Part shown: positions 16,505-25,739 of the stretch, one piece after another
How the letters are laid out: each line of letters starts with the position of its first letter
Numbering within the stretch: position 1 is the first letter of the stretch
Assembly: GCA_002418005.1 (NCBI GenBank)
Contig: DIDF01000085.1
Coordinates: forward strand, 1-36,726
DNA from: Lactobacillaceae bacterium UBA5807
Lineage (GTDB): Bacteria > Bacillota > Bacilli > Lactobacillales > Lactobacillaceae
DNA length: 36,726 nt
Direction: 5' to 3'
Program-made: the position numbers and the translations under genes
The notes under the pieces: model-generated
Seen by the model: the letters and a program-made list of their open reading frames with translations, nothing else
Databases searched by the model: none
Told to the model about the DNA's origin: nothing

Positions 16505-17890
16505 TTAATTAATTCCTAATTCTTTTTTTGCATCGGCAATTTGTTTTTTAACTTGATCAAAACCAGTGCCACCAAGTGAATGACGTCTTTCAACCGCAAC
16601 TTCTGATTTTAAGTCATGATAAACATCCTTTTCAATCAGTGGTGAAGCCTTTTTAAGGTCTTCAAGTGACATATCTTGAAGATTCTGATGCGTTTGAATT
16701 CCTTTTAAAACTAGCTGACCAACAATGCCATGAGCTTGTCTGAATGGAACTCCTTTTGCAGCTAAATAATCAGCAAGTTCAGTAGCGTTAGAAAAGTCAT
16801 TCTCGGTTGCTTCCTTCATCCTGTCAATATTGGGTTTAGCTGTCGCCAACATTCCATTGAATACTCTCAAAGAAGGCAACAGCGTTTTAACAGTGTCAAA
16901 TACGCCTTCCTTGTCTTCTTGAAGATCTTTATTATAAGCTAACGGCAAAGACTTCATCGTTGCTAATAAGCCCATTAAATGTCCATAAACACGACCGCTT
17001 TTTCCTCGAATCAACTCAGCCATATCAGGATTCTTCTTTTGTGGCATGATGGAACTTCCGGTTGTATAACCATCACTAAGTTCAAGATACTTAAATTCGT
17101 GGCTTACCCATAAACTTATTTCTTCACAGAATCTTGACAGATGCATCATTAGAATTGACGAATTACTCAAAAATTCTAAAGCAAAGTCACGGTCTGAAAC
17201 TGCATCAAGAGAATTAGCATAAACTTGACTAAAACCAAGCTCCTTGGCCGTATATTCACGATCAATTGGAAAAGTTGTCCCAGCTAGAGCCGCTGCCCCT
17301 AAAGGCAGAATATCAGTATGCTTCATATTAAATTCAAAGCGTTCTTTATCACGCTTAAACATCTGATAATAAGCCATTAGATAATGGCCATAAGATATAG
17401 GTTGAGCATGTTGTAAATGCGTATAACCAGGCATTATCGTTTCGACATTTTTTTCAGCTAAGGATATCAACGTTTTTTGAAGAGTGGTTATTTCATCATT
17501 TATTTTAGGGAGCCGATTCTTCAAATAAAGATGAAAATCAGTTGCCACTTGATCGTTTCTGGAGCGGGCAGTATGCAATTTGCCCGCAACCGGACCAATT
17601 TTCTGAGTTAATAAACTCTCGATATTCATATGAATATCTTCATTTTCGACTGTAAAATGCAGCTTCCCTTCATGAAGCTCTGTTTGAAGATCTTCAAGCC
17701 CTTTTACAATCTTATCTACATCAGCCCCATTTAAAATACCAGTATGTTTAAGCATTTTAACGTGAGCCAATGATCCTTCAATATCTTCATCGGCCATTAA
17801 CTGGTCAAAAGAAATGGATGCGCCAAACTGGTCCACCCATTCTGAGGCTTGCTGTTGAAATCGGCCGCCCCACAACTTTTTAGTGCTCAT
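16505..17890 (-). CDS. argH: Argininosuccinate lyase
   Basis: Last step of arginine synthesis: argininosuccinate to arginine plus fumarate. The family signature GSSIMPQKKNP, with the flexible catalytic-serine loop, is present, as are TARSRNDQV and HTHLQ-type active-site segments (GYTHLQHAQP). It starts MSTKKLWGGRF at 17890, where GGGAGA lies 9 bases upstream; an in-frame ATG 14 codons earlier lies inside argG without a ribosome site. The length is 461 residues, normal. The first 11 bases overlap the 3' end of argG, so the two enzymes are translationally coupled. Confidence 0.97.
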   Translation of the reverse strand: MSTKKLWGGRFQQQASEWVDQFGASISFDQLMADEDIEGSLAHVKMLKHTGILNGADVDKIVKGLEDLQTELHEGKLHFTVENEDIHMNIESLLTQKIGPVAGKLHTARSRNDQVATDFHLYLKNRLPKINDEITTLQKTLISLAEKNVETIMPGYTHLQHAQPISYGHYLMAYYQMFKRDKERFEFNMKHTDILPLGAAALAGTTFPIDREYTAKELGFSQVYANSLDAVSDRDFALEFLSNSSILMMHLSRFCEEISLWVSHEFKYLELSDGYTTGSSIMPQKKNPDMAELIRGKSGRVYGHLMGLLATMKSLPLAYNKDLQEDKEGVFDTVKTLLPSLRVFNGMLATAKPNIDRMKEATENDFSNATELADYLAAKGVPFRQAHGIVGQLVLKGIQTHQNLQDMSLEDLKKASPLIEKDVYHDLKSEVAVERRHSLGGTGFDQVKKQIADAKKELGIN

Positions 17891-19187
17891 GCTTTGTTTC
17901 TCCCGATTTTTCTCCGTGTTTACCTTTTTCAACTTTTACTTTGTTTTCTGCAGTATTCTTGGCAACTGCTTTAACAAAAGCTGATTGCTTATTCTTCAGT
18001 TTAACCTGAGAATAAACTTCTGTTGGCAATCCCCATAACTTAATAAAACCAACTGCGGCCTCCTGGTCAAATGAATCAGATGAAGTATAAGTTGCCAAGT
18101 CTTTGTCATAAAGAGAGCTGCTGGACTTTCTGCCTAAGATTGAAACGTTTCCCTTAAACAATTTAACCTTAATGACTCCATTAACAACTTCTTGAGTTTT
18201 ATCAATAAAGGCCATGCAAGATTCCATTAATGGTGAGAACCAAAGAGCATTATAGATTAACTCACTAAGTTGTTTTTCAATAATTGGCTTGAAGTGAGCC
18301 AAATCTCTTTCAAAAGTTAAATCTTCGAGTTCCTTATGAGCCATCATTAAAACGGCTGCAGCTGGGGATTCGTAAACCTCTCGAGATTTAATACCAACTA
18401 ATCTATTTTCGATATGATCAATCCGGCCAATCCCATGTTTGCCGGCCAGCTTATTCAAGGAAGCAATAATATCAACAAATTTCATAGGAGTTCCATCCAA
18501 AGCCGTTGGAATACCCTTTTCAAAGGTAATTTCAACTTCAGAAGGAGTATCAGGAGCTTTTTCGATTGGGTTTGTGATCCCAAAAGCATCCTCTGGAGCA
18601 GGTTGCCAAGGATCTTCAAGAATTCCGGCTTCATTGGCTCTTCCCCAAATATTAGCATCAATAGAATAAGGAGAATCTAACTTGGCAGGAACTGGGATAT
18701 TGTGATCCTTAGCATATTCGATTTCCTTTTCCCGTGACCAATGCCAATCTCTTACAGGAGCTAGAACTTGAATATTTGGATCCAAAGCGTGAATAGCTAC
18801 TTCAAAACGAACCTGGTCGTTTCCTTTGCCAGTACACCCATGAGCAATGGCGATTGCATCCTCTTTATGAGCAATATCAACCAGAGTTTTAGAAATCAAA
18901 GGACGGGAAAGAGCAGAAATCAATGGATAAGATCCTTCATACAAAGTGTTGCCCTTTAAAGCAACAGAAACGTAATTATTCGCAAATTCATCCAAAGCGT
19001 CCACATTATAGGCGTTAACAGCACCGACTTGAATTGCCTTTTTTTGAATAAAGTTTAAGTCTTTGCCTTCTCCAACGTTAATACAGCATGCAATAACGTC
19101 ATAGCCTCTTTCTTTAAGCCATGGAATGGCAACGGATGTATCTAGACCACCTGAATATGCAAGAATTACTTTTTTATTATCAGCCAT
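17880..19187 (-). CDS. argG: Argininosuccinate synthase
   Basis: Condenses citrulline and aspartate with ATP to argininosuccinate. The N-terminus carries the PP-loop AYSGGLDTS (9-17), and HGCTGKGNDQVRFE and SPYSIDANIWGR are intact. At 435 residues it is some 25-30 residues longer than most Firmicute enzymes. The excess is a Lys/Glu/His-rich C-terminal tail (KGKHGEKSGETKHEH) whose codons overlap the argH translation start region. The gene is preceded by a possible promoter and ArgR-like sites. Confidence 0.97.
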   Translation of the reverse strand: MADNKKVILAYSGGLDTSVAIPWLKERGYDVIACCINVGEGKDLNFIQKKAIQVGAVNAYNVDALDEFANNYVSVALKGNTLYEGSYPLISALSRPLISKTLVDIAHKEDAIAIAHGCTGKGNDQVRFEVAIHALDPNIQVLAPVRDWHWSREKEIEYAKDHNIPVPAKLDSPYSIDANIWGRANEAGILEDPWQPAPEDAFGITNPIEKAPDTPSEVEITFEKGIPTALDGTPMKFVDIIASLNKLAGKHGIGRIDHIENRLVGIKSREVYESPAAAVLMMAHKELEDLTFERDLAHFKPIIEKQLSELIYNALWFSPLMESCMAFIDKTQEVVNGVIKVKLFKGNVSILGRKSSSSLYDKDLATYTSSDSFDQEAAVGFIKLWGLPTEVYSQVKLKNKQSAFVKAVAKNTAENKVKVEKGKHGEKSGETKHEH

Positions 19188-19230
19188 AATAAATCCCTCG
19201 ATTTCGTTTATTTCTAATTCAATAGTTTAA

Positions 19231-19310
19231 AGATTAACATTATTATTCAGAAAAATCAAGCTTTTTTATATTTTATACATATTTTGACTATTTTTTAGTG
19301 AATATATTCA
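19231..19310 (-). promoter_or_regulatory. argG promoter and candidate ArgR operators
   Basis: On the minus strand TTGATT (19259-19254) and an extended -10 TGT-TAATCT (ending 19231) are 17 bases apart. A half-site-like TGAATAATAATGTT lies between them. Further upstream are ATGTATAAAATATA and a perfect palindrome TGAATATATTCA (19299-19310). These resemble the TGAATWWWWATTCA ARG box, although the palindrome has two rather than four central bases. Control by ArgR is inferred. Confidence 0.5.
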
Positions 19311-19326
19311 TTAAAAATAATTAGCA

Positions 19327-19353
19327 ATAAAAAAAGCCACCAAGTAGGCGGCT
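19327..19353 (-). terminator. Terminator of engB-mazG unit
   Basis: On the minus strand AGCCGCC pairs with GGTGGCT (one G-U) around TACTT, followed by TTTTTTTATT. Confidence 0.85.
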
Positions 19354-19359
19354 AAAAAT

Positions 19360-19671
19360 TTAAATATTTACCTGGTTTACAGAATTTTTATCATTGGGAT
19401 AACGCTTAGTAAGCCGATCAATGTTGTCTTTGGCGACATCTTCAAAAGAAATGTCAGACCATTCAGCAATTTGTGAAAGGTACCAAAGAGCATCGCCCAT
19501 CTCTTTTTTTAAAGTATTCTTATCCAAATTGGCACCTTGAAAAGTATATTTACGAACAAGATCAGCGATTTCCCCCGATTCACCAGTCAGTCCCAAGGCA
19601 CAATTGGTTAATACTTGTTCCTCTCCCATAAGTGTCCGATTAGCAGCCCTTTGATACTCATTAAAATCCAT
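19360..19671 (-). CDS. MazG-like nucleotide pyrophosphohydrolase
   Basis: A 103-residue single-domain protein of the all-alpha NTP pyrophosphohydrolase (MazG-like) superfamily, which hydrolyses (d)NTPs to monophosphates. Metal-binding acidic motifs are visible: GESGEIADLV (ExxE type) and KKEMGDALWYL (ExxD). I start it at the ATG at 19671, one base after the engB stop codon; the longer frame upstream lies within engB. The protein beginning MDFNEYQ is the normal family start. Coupled to engB, and closed by a terminator. The exact substrate is unknown. Confidence 0.85.
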   Translation of the reverse strand: MDFNEYQRAANRTLMGEEQVLTNCALGLTGESGEIADLVRKYTFQGANLDKNTLKKEMGDALWYLSQIAEWSDISFEDVAKDNIDRLTKRYPNDKNSVNQVNI

Positions 19672-19672
19672 A

Positions 19673-20257
19673 TTACCCAATTCCCCTTTCAATCCATTTC
19701 CATACTTCGTTTTTTCCTTGCTTAGTTTTAGCTGAAAATAAAACCAATGAATCATCGTTTTTAAGACCCAGTGCATGCCTAATCAATGATTCTTGTTTAT
19801 TCCATTTACCTTTGACGATTTTATCCATTTTGGTAGCAACCGTTAAAGTTGGGATATTATAGTACGCCAACCATTGATGCATGGAAATATCATCATCCGT
19901 GGGGGCATGGCGACCATCAACTAAAGCAATAACACCTTTTAGCTGTTTTCTTGAAGTCAAATAATGCTCAATCATTTGACCCCATTTTTCCCGATTCTGT
20001 TTAGAAGCTTTAGCATATCCATACCCAGGAACATCAACAAAGTATAATTTATCATCAATATTGTAAAAATTAAGGGTCTGAGTTTTCCCTGGCTGGCTTG
20101 AAGTTCTAGCATAACCGTTTCGATTAATTAAAACATTAGTAAGTGAAGATTTACCAACGTTGGAACGACCAACAAAAGCAATTTCTGGATGAGCTGTGTT
20201 GGGATATTGTTTTTCCTCTACGGCACTTATTGTCAAATCAACGTTTTGGACATCCAA
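19673..20257 (-). CDS. engB: Ribosome biogenesis GTPase EngB (YsxC/YihA)
   Basis: An essential small GTPase for 50S assembly. G motifs: GRSNVGKSS (G1), DVPGYGYA (G3), TKMD (G4) and SAK (G5). The TrmE-Era-EngA-like fold is complete at about 194 residues. I start it at the TTG at 20257, 8 bases after GGAGG; an in-frame TTG at 20272 overlaps that ribosome site. It follows clpX, the common order in Bacillota, but a terminator lies between them. Confidence 0.95.
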   Translation of the reverse strand: MDVQNVDLTISAVEEKQYPNTAHPEIAFVGRSNVGKSSLTNVLINRNGYARTSSQPGKTQTLNFYNIDDKLYFVDVPGYGYAKASKQNREKWGQMIEHYLTSRKQLKGVIALVDGRHAPTDDDISMHQWLAYYNIPTLTVATKMDKIVKGKWNKQESLIRHALGLKNDDSLVLFSAKTKQGKNEVWKWIERGIG

Positions 20258-20285
20258 AAAGATTACCTCCAAAGTATTTAAGAAT

Positions 20286-20327
20286 AAAAAAGAACTGACG
20301 CAAACAATCTAAAGTCTACATCAGTTC
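20286..20327 (-). terminator. Terminator of clpX
   Basis: On the minus strand GAACTGA pairs with TCAGTTC across a 22-base loop, followed by TTTTTTATTCTT. engB downstream could receive read-through. Confidence 0.7.
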
Positions 20328-20335
20328 ATTAGAAA

Positions 20336-21592
20336 TTACGATGCTTTTTTCAATACAATTTCTGGTTCCTTGTGCTGCGTGACTGTTTCAGGAGTAATAA
20401 TAACCTTCGCCACGTCATTTCGACTTGGAAGATCAAACATGATATCTCTCATTACCCCCTCAATAATGGATCGAAGCCCACGGGCACCAGTATTCCTTGC
20501 AATAGCAAGTTTAGCCATTTCTTTTAGCGCTTCTGGATCAAACTCTAAATCAACGCCATCAAGGCTAATCAACTTTTGATACTGTTTAACAAGCGCATTT
20601 TTTGGCTCAGTTAAAATTCTAACTAAATCATGAGCATCAAGCTTGCTAAGAGCAGTTAAAATTGGTAAACGGCCAATAAATTCTGGAATCAAACCAAACT
20701 TGAGGAGGTCTTCAGGAATAACAGACTTCATAATGTTTTTAGGATCCAATTTTTCTTCTTCTTCCGAATCAGTCCCGAATCCAATTGTCTTATCACCTAA
20801 ACGATTCTTAACAATATTTTCAATGCCATCAAATGCTCCGCCAACAATGAAAAGAATGTTAGTAGTATCGATTTGGATAAATTCCTGTTGAGGATGCTTT
20901 CTGCCACCCTGAGGTGGAACATTAGCAATCGTTCCTTCAAGAATCTTTAACAGGGCTTGTTGAACTCCCTCACCGGAAACATCACGAGTAATTGAAACAT
21001 TTTCCGACTTTTTAGCAATCTTATCAATTTCGTCGATATAAATAATTCCTTTTTGAGCTTTTTCAACATCGTAATTTGCATTCTGAAGAAGCTTCAAAAG
21101 AATATTTTCTACATCTTCACCCACGTATCCTGCTTCAGTTAAAGTAGTAGCATCAGCAATGGCAAAAGGGACGTTCAAAATATGTGCCAATGTCTGCGCA
21201 AGATAAGTCTTACCTGACCCAGTAGGTCCAATTACACAGATATTACTTTTTTGTAATTCCAAATCATCGCCGTCATCCTTAGCCATTTCGTTTACTCGCA
21301 TGTAATGGTTATAAACAGCAACTGAAAGGGTTCGTTTAGCATCTTCTTGACCAATAACATATTCATCAAGCTTTTTTAAAATTTGAGCTGGAGTCAATAC
21401 TTTAAAAGTATCAGAAGCTTTCTTCTCTGGTGCCAATTCTTCATCTATAATTTCTTTGCATAAATCAATACATTCATTACAGATGTATACGCCAGGACCG
21501 GCAACTATCTTTTTAACCTGATCTTGGGTTTTACCACAAAAAGAACAGGTGATAGTTCCGTTTGACTCATTATCATCAAACAATTTATTCAC
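20336..21592 (-). CDS. clpX: ATP-dependent Clp protease ATP-binding subunit ClpX
   Basis: A AAA+ unfoldase that feeds substrates to ClpP. The N-terminal zinc-binding domain has C16, C19, C38 and C41. The AAA+ module has Walker A GPTGSGKT (122-129), Walker B IIYIDEIDKIA, the pore-loop GYVGE and the sensor-2 GARGLR. The length of 418 residues is normal. GAGGAG precedes the ATG. The IGF-type ClpP docking tripeptide is represented by IGFGTD. I see no CtsR tandem heptamer upstream; a short inverted repeat ATGATA-CTC-TATCAT (21638-21652) is the only structured element. Confidence 0.98.
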   Translation of the reverse strand: MNKLFDDNESNGTITCSFCGKTQDQVKKIVAGPGVYICNECIDLCKEIIDEELAPEKKASDTFKVLTPAQILKKLDEYVIGQEDAKRTLSVAVYNHYMRVNEMAKDDGDDLELQKSNICVIGPTGSGKTYLAQTLAHILNVPFAIADATTLTEAGYVGEDVENILLKLLQNANYDVEKAQKGIIYIDEIDKIAKKSENVSITRDVSGEGVQQALLKILEGTIANVPPQGGRKHPQQEFIQIDTTNILFIVGGAFDGIENIVKNRLGDKTIGFGTDSEEEEKLDPKNIMKSVIPEDLLKFGLIPEFIGRLPILTALSKLDAHDLVRILTEPKNALVKQYQKLISLDGVDLEFDPEALKEMAKLAIARNTGARGLRSIIEGVMRDIMFDLPSRNDVAKVIITPETVTQHKEPEIVLKKAS

Positions 21593-21637
21593 TCCTCAAA
21601 AAGTCCATAAAGACTTATTACTAATACTAAATACTAA

Positions 21638-21652
21638 ATGATACTCTATCAT
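21638..21652. promoter_or_regulatory. Inverted repeat upstream of clpX
   Basis: ATGATA and TATCAT flank CTC. The site lies about 50 bases before the clpX start, beside three TACTAA-like tandem copies (near 21619-21637). It may be an operator; I recognise no named regulator. Confidence 0.3.
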
Positions 21653-21685
21653 ATTAGCATAAAAATTTAAATCAGAAGGCTTACT

Positions 21686-21717
21686 AGAAAAAAAGATCCG
21701 TTATAAAATAACGGACC
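21686..21717 (-). terminator. Terminator of tig
   Basis: On the minus strand GGTCCGTTA pairs with TAACGGATC (one G-U) around TTTTA, followed by TTTTTTTC. Confidence 0.88.
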
Positions 21718-21747
21718 TTTAAAATCTCTACATTTAGGAATTAACTA

Positions 21748-23160
21748 TTACTTCTTGTCGGTTGATTTCTTAGAAGTAGATTTCTTTGTGGTTGATTTCT
21801 TTTCACTTGTCTTTTTTGCACTTGCTTTGGAAGTAGTGGATTTCTTTGAAGTGGATTCAGACTTAGAAGAAGTTGACTTAGCTTCTTTAGAAGAATCAAC
21901 AATTAAATCAATGGCCTTCTTGATACCAATATCATGTTTTAACATGTCATCAGTCAAGGCACTTTTAACAGCGTCTTCCTTCATTCCATATTGTTTTGCC
22001 AAGTTAGCAACTTCAGCCTTAACATCATCTTCTGATGGTTTAATATCTTCAGCTTTAACAATTGCTTCAAGAACAAGGTTTGTCTTAACTCGCTTTTCAG
22101 CTCCGTCAGCAAACTGCTTCTTCAAATCATCAGGTTTTGTCCCTGTTAACTGGAAGTACATTTGTTGATTAATTCCTTGTTGTTGCATGCCAGCAAGATA
22201 TTGATCCATTTGACGTTGAATATCTTCGTCAAGCATAGCTTGAGGAATGGCCTTAACTTCAGAATTATCAACAGCTTCACTGATTGCTGCATCTTCAACA
22301 GCATCACGGGCAGCTTGTTCTTTCTTATCTTTAAGTTCTTTTTTGATTTTATCTGTTAATTCGTCAAGACTGTCAACATCTTCATCAACATCTTTAGCAA
22401 AATCATCATCAAGTTTTGGTAACTGCTTTTCCTTAACTTCGTGAATCTTTGTCTTAAAGATAGCATCTTTTCCTTGGAGATCCTTAGCTTGATAATCCTT
22501 TGGGAAGGTAACCTTAACGTCAACGTCATCGCCAGCTTTGTGACCAACTAATTGATCTTCAAAACCAGGAATAAATGAATTTGAACCTAATTCAAGAGAA
22601 TAGTTATCTGCTTTACCGCCATCAAATGGTTTACCATCAACAGTTCCGTTAAAGTCAATAACTACAGTATCACCCTTTGCAGCAGCTTTACCCTCTTTAA
22701 GGACTAATTCTGCTTGGTTTTGACGACGCTTTTCAAGTTCAGCATCAACATCTTTTTTGTAGACTCGAGTGCTTTCTTTAGGAACACTCAAACCTTTGTA
22801 TTTTCCAAGTTTTACATCTGGCTTAACACTAACTGTAGCCTTAATAACCCAAGGCTTGCCTTTTTCCATTGATTCAACACCAATCTTAGGCTGATCAACT
22901 GGGTCAATTTTGGCTTCTTTTACAGCGTTTGAATAAGCTTCCGGAAGTAAAATGTTTAAGGCATCTTCATACAAGGCTTCTTCGCCATACATTTCGTTAA
23001 AGATCTGACGAGGAACTTTGCCCTTACGAAATCCAGGGACACTAATACTCTTCTTATTTTTCTTGAATGCACGGTCAAGGCCGCTCTTGATTAAATCGGT
23101 ACCAATTTCGAAAGTTAATTCGCCATCGTTAGTACCTTTCTTTTCCCATTTTGCAGACAT
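21748..23160 (-). CDS. tig: Trigger factor
   Basis: A ribosome-bound chaperone with peptidyl-prolyl isomerase activity. The N-terminal ribosome-binding domain carries the signature GFRKGKVPR (near 44-52, standard GFRxGKxP). The FKBP-type domain is at about 150-245 (GDTVVIDFNGTVDGKPF, IPGFEDQL). The C-terminal helical arms run to about 430. The final ~40 residues are a Ser/Lys/Thr-rich repetitive tail (KKSTTSKASAKKTSEKK). CGGAGGA precedes the ATG. The tail makes it longer than the typical ~430-residue protein. Single-gene transcript bounded by terminators on both sides. Confidence 0.97.
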   Translation of the reverse strand: MSAKWEKKGTNDGELTFEIGTDLIKSGLDRAFKKNKKSISVPGFRKGKVPRQIFNEMYGEEALYEDALNILLPEAYSNAVKEAKIDPVDQPKIGVESMEKGKPWVIKATVSVKPDVKLGKYKGLSVPKESTRVYKKDVDAELEKRRQNQAELVLKEGKAAAKGDTVVIDFNGTVDGKPFDGGKADNYSLELGSNSFIPGFEDQLVGHKAGDDVDVKVTFPKDYQAKDLQGKDAIFKTKIHEVKEKQLPKLDDDFAKDVDEDVDSLDELTDKIKKELKDKKEQAARDAVEDAAISEAVDNSEVKAIPQAMLDEDIQRQMDQYLAGMQQQGINQQMYFQLTGTKPDDLKKQFADGAEKRVKTNLVLEAIVKAEDIKPSEDDVKAEVANLAKQYGMKEDAVKSALTDDMLKHDIGIKKAIDLIVDSSKEAKSTSSKSESTSKKSTTSKASAKKTSEKKSTTKKSTSKKSTDKK

Positions 23161-23211
23161 CTTGTTTCCTCCGAGATGAAAAGATTATTTATTGACACAA
23201 TTCACAATTGC

Positions 23212-23224
23212 ATAACATTGTTAT
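23212..23224. promoter_or_regulatory. Palindrome upstream of tig
   Basis: ATAACA-T-TGTTAT, a perfect 6-base inverted repeat, lies about 50 bases before the tig start, beside a second short repeat CAATT/AATTG. It could be an operator or simply promoter-region AT symmetry. Confidence 0.25.
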
Positions 23225-23283
23225 TTTAACTTATTAGGCAAAAAAAGTAAAATCTAAATCAATTAGTTCTCTTTTATATTTAC

Positions 23284-23319
23284 CCAAAATAAAAAGTTGT
23301 GAGAATAAACTCACAACTT
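23284..23319 (-). terminator. Terminator of tuf
   Basis: A perfect 10-base stem AAGTTGTGAG/CTCACAACTT (23294-23319) around a 6-base loop, followed on the minus strand by TTTATTTT. Confidence 0.9.
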
Positions 23320-23367
23320 CTAAAGTTAGTTTATTAGTCTAATTGAAATAATTTCTAATTAAAGAAA

Positions 23368-24555
<1,188 letters not shown>

Positions 24556-24619
24556 TAATGAAACCTCCTGTTGTTTTCAAGAATTACATTACTTGTCGTA
24601 AATGCATTCCTAATAAAGT

Positions 24620-24647
24620 ATTATACTACATCTTCTCGAAAAGACAA
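24620..24647 (-). promoter_or_regulatory. Promoter of tuf
   Basis: On the minus strand TTGTCT (24647-24642) and TATAAT (24625-24620) are separated by 16 bases. The leader would be roughly 60 bases. A perfect TTGACA further upstream (24693-24688) has no matching -10 at normal spacing. Confidence 0.65.
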
Positions 24648-24738
24648 AACAGTCGTTTGTAGAAGAATCCTTAAATAGTATATCTATTGTCAAAAACTTT
24701 GTAAACCAGTTATACCTAATTTTTCAAAATAAATTTAT

Positions 24739-25659
24739 TCATTCCAGCTGACTTTTCATTTCTTCTCGCTGAATTAACTTAATCCAACTCAGCATTTTTG
24801 CCTGTAACTCGTTATTAACTGCCAACTCGTTTCCGAACAGAGAGCTTTCAGTTGCCCCAAGCCAAAAATTTGGGTCGGAAATAACTTGATCCGCATAAGG
24901 AAATAAATAATCATCTTGAACAGAAAGCTGCTTATGCAAAAAGTTCTGTTTGGTAGGATCATCTTGGCCATATAGCTCATCAACCAAAGAATGAAGATTC
25001 GAAATTACTTGGAAATTTTCCTGAATAAGATCAAACAAATCTAATTTAATCACTTTTTTGTTCAACCAATTTAGTTCTATTGAGCTTTGTTCCCCAGCAG
25101 ACAAAAGTAGTTTAAGGATTTTAGTTTTTGTGGGTTCCCATACAAAAGGATCTCTTAAAACAAGTTTGGCGGCAAACAAAAAATCCTTAAGAGGTAAAAA
25201 CCTTTTGGACTGGATAATCACCTTATTTTGCCAAGCTGGTGAATTTACTGATATGTGAGCAAGCCTTTTTTGATAAATTAAAATCTGATTACCATGAGTT
25301 TTTCTAAACTGATTTTCTAACTTTAAAATACGACTTTGATTGATATTTTTCGCCGGATTTTCCATTTTTAAAGCAATAGTTCTTGCATCAATGAATCTTT
25401 TATCAGCTAAAAACGTCTCAAACAATTCTTGAAAATTTTTTGGATCACGAACTAAATCAGAATAATATTCAAATGTTAAATTAATTGCTTGATCAATATT
25501 TTTAGACAAATTAAAAGCTTTAATTAGCGCTAAAATAATTTTAATTTGGTTTGGATATTTAGAATCCAGGCTTTGGAGTTTAATTAAGGCAGCATTACTA
25601 TTTTTATTTTTTATATCTTCCAAAGCACTATTAAAAATAACTTGGTCTTTTTCTTTCAA
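24739..25659 (-). CDS. TPR-like repeat protein of unknown function
   Basis: About 306 residues, all helical and without membrane segments. The N-terminal third (NSALEDIKNKNSNAALIKLQ, then YPNQIKIILALIKAFNLSKN) shows helix pairs spaced like tetratricopeptide repeats; the rest has diverged. Related proteins sit beside RNase J in many Lactobacillaceae, which suggests but does not prove a link with RNA metabolism. I start it at the TTG at 25659, 7 bases after AAGGAG, instead of the longer frame from 25713, which lacks a ribosome site. It is 80 bases downstream of the nuclease gene without an obvious terminator between, so cotranscription is likely. Confidence 0.75.
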   Translation of the reverse strand: MKEKDQVIFNSALEDIKNKNSNAALIKLQSLDSKYPNQIKIILALIKAFNLSKNIDQAINLTFEYYSDLVRDPKNFQELFETFLADKRFIDARTIALKMENPAKNINQSRILKLENQFRKTHGNQILIYQKRLAHISVNSPAWQNKVIIQSKRFLPLKDFLFAAKLVLRDPFVWEPTKTKILKLLLSAGEQSSIELNWLNKKVIKLDLFDLIQENFQVISNLHSLVDELYGQDDPTKQNFLHKQLSVQDDYLFPYADQVISDPNFWLGATESSLFGNELAVNNELQAKMLSWIKLIQREEMKSQLE

Positions 25660-25739
25660 TCCAATACTCCTTATCAAATAACAAAAGGTTACGACACGAG
25701 ACGCAACCTCCACAAAACTTTTGACAAAAGATTTAAAAA

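Noticed and set aside
21619..21640. CRISPR-like or tandem repeat upstream of clpX
   Set aside because: Only three short TACTAA-like copies are present, without spacers.
21593..21690. CtsR or CIRCE heat-shock operators before clpX
   Set aside because: No tandem GGTCAAA-type heptamers or long CIRCE repeat is present; only short symmetric elements are seen.
21755..22168. Plus-strand 137-codon open frame
   Set aside because: It is antisense to the repetitive end of tig; its low-complexity sequence mirrors the Ser/Lys tail.
24688..24693. TTGACA as a second tuf promoter
   Set aside because: No -10 hexamer lies at 16-18 bases; the nearest TATACT is only 5 bases away.
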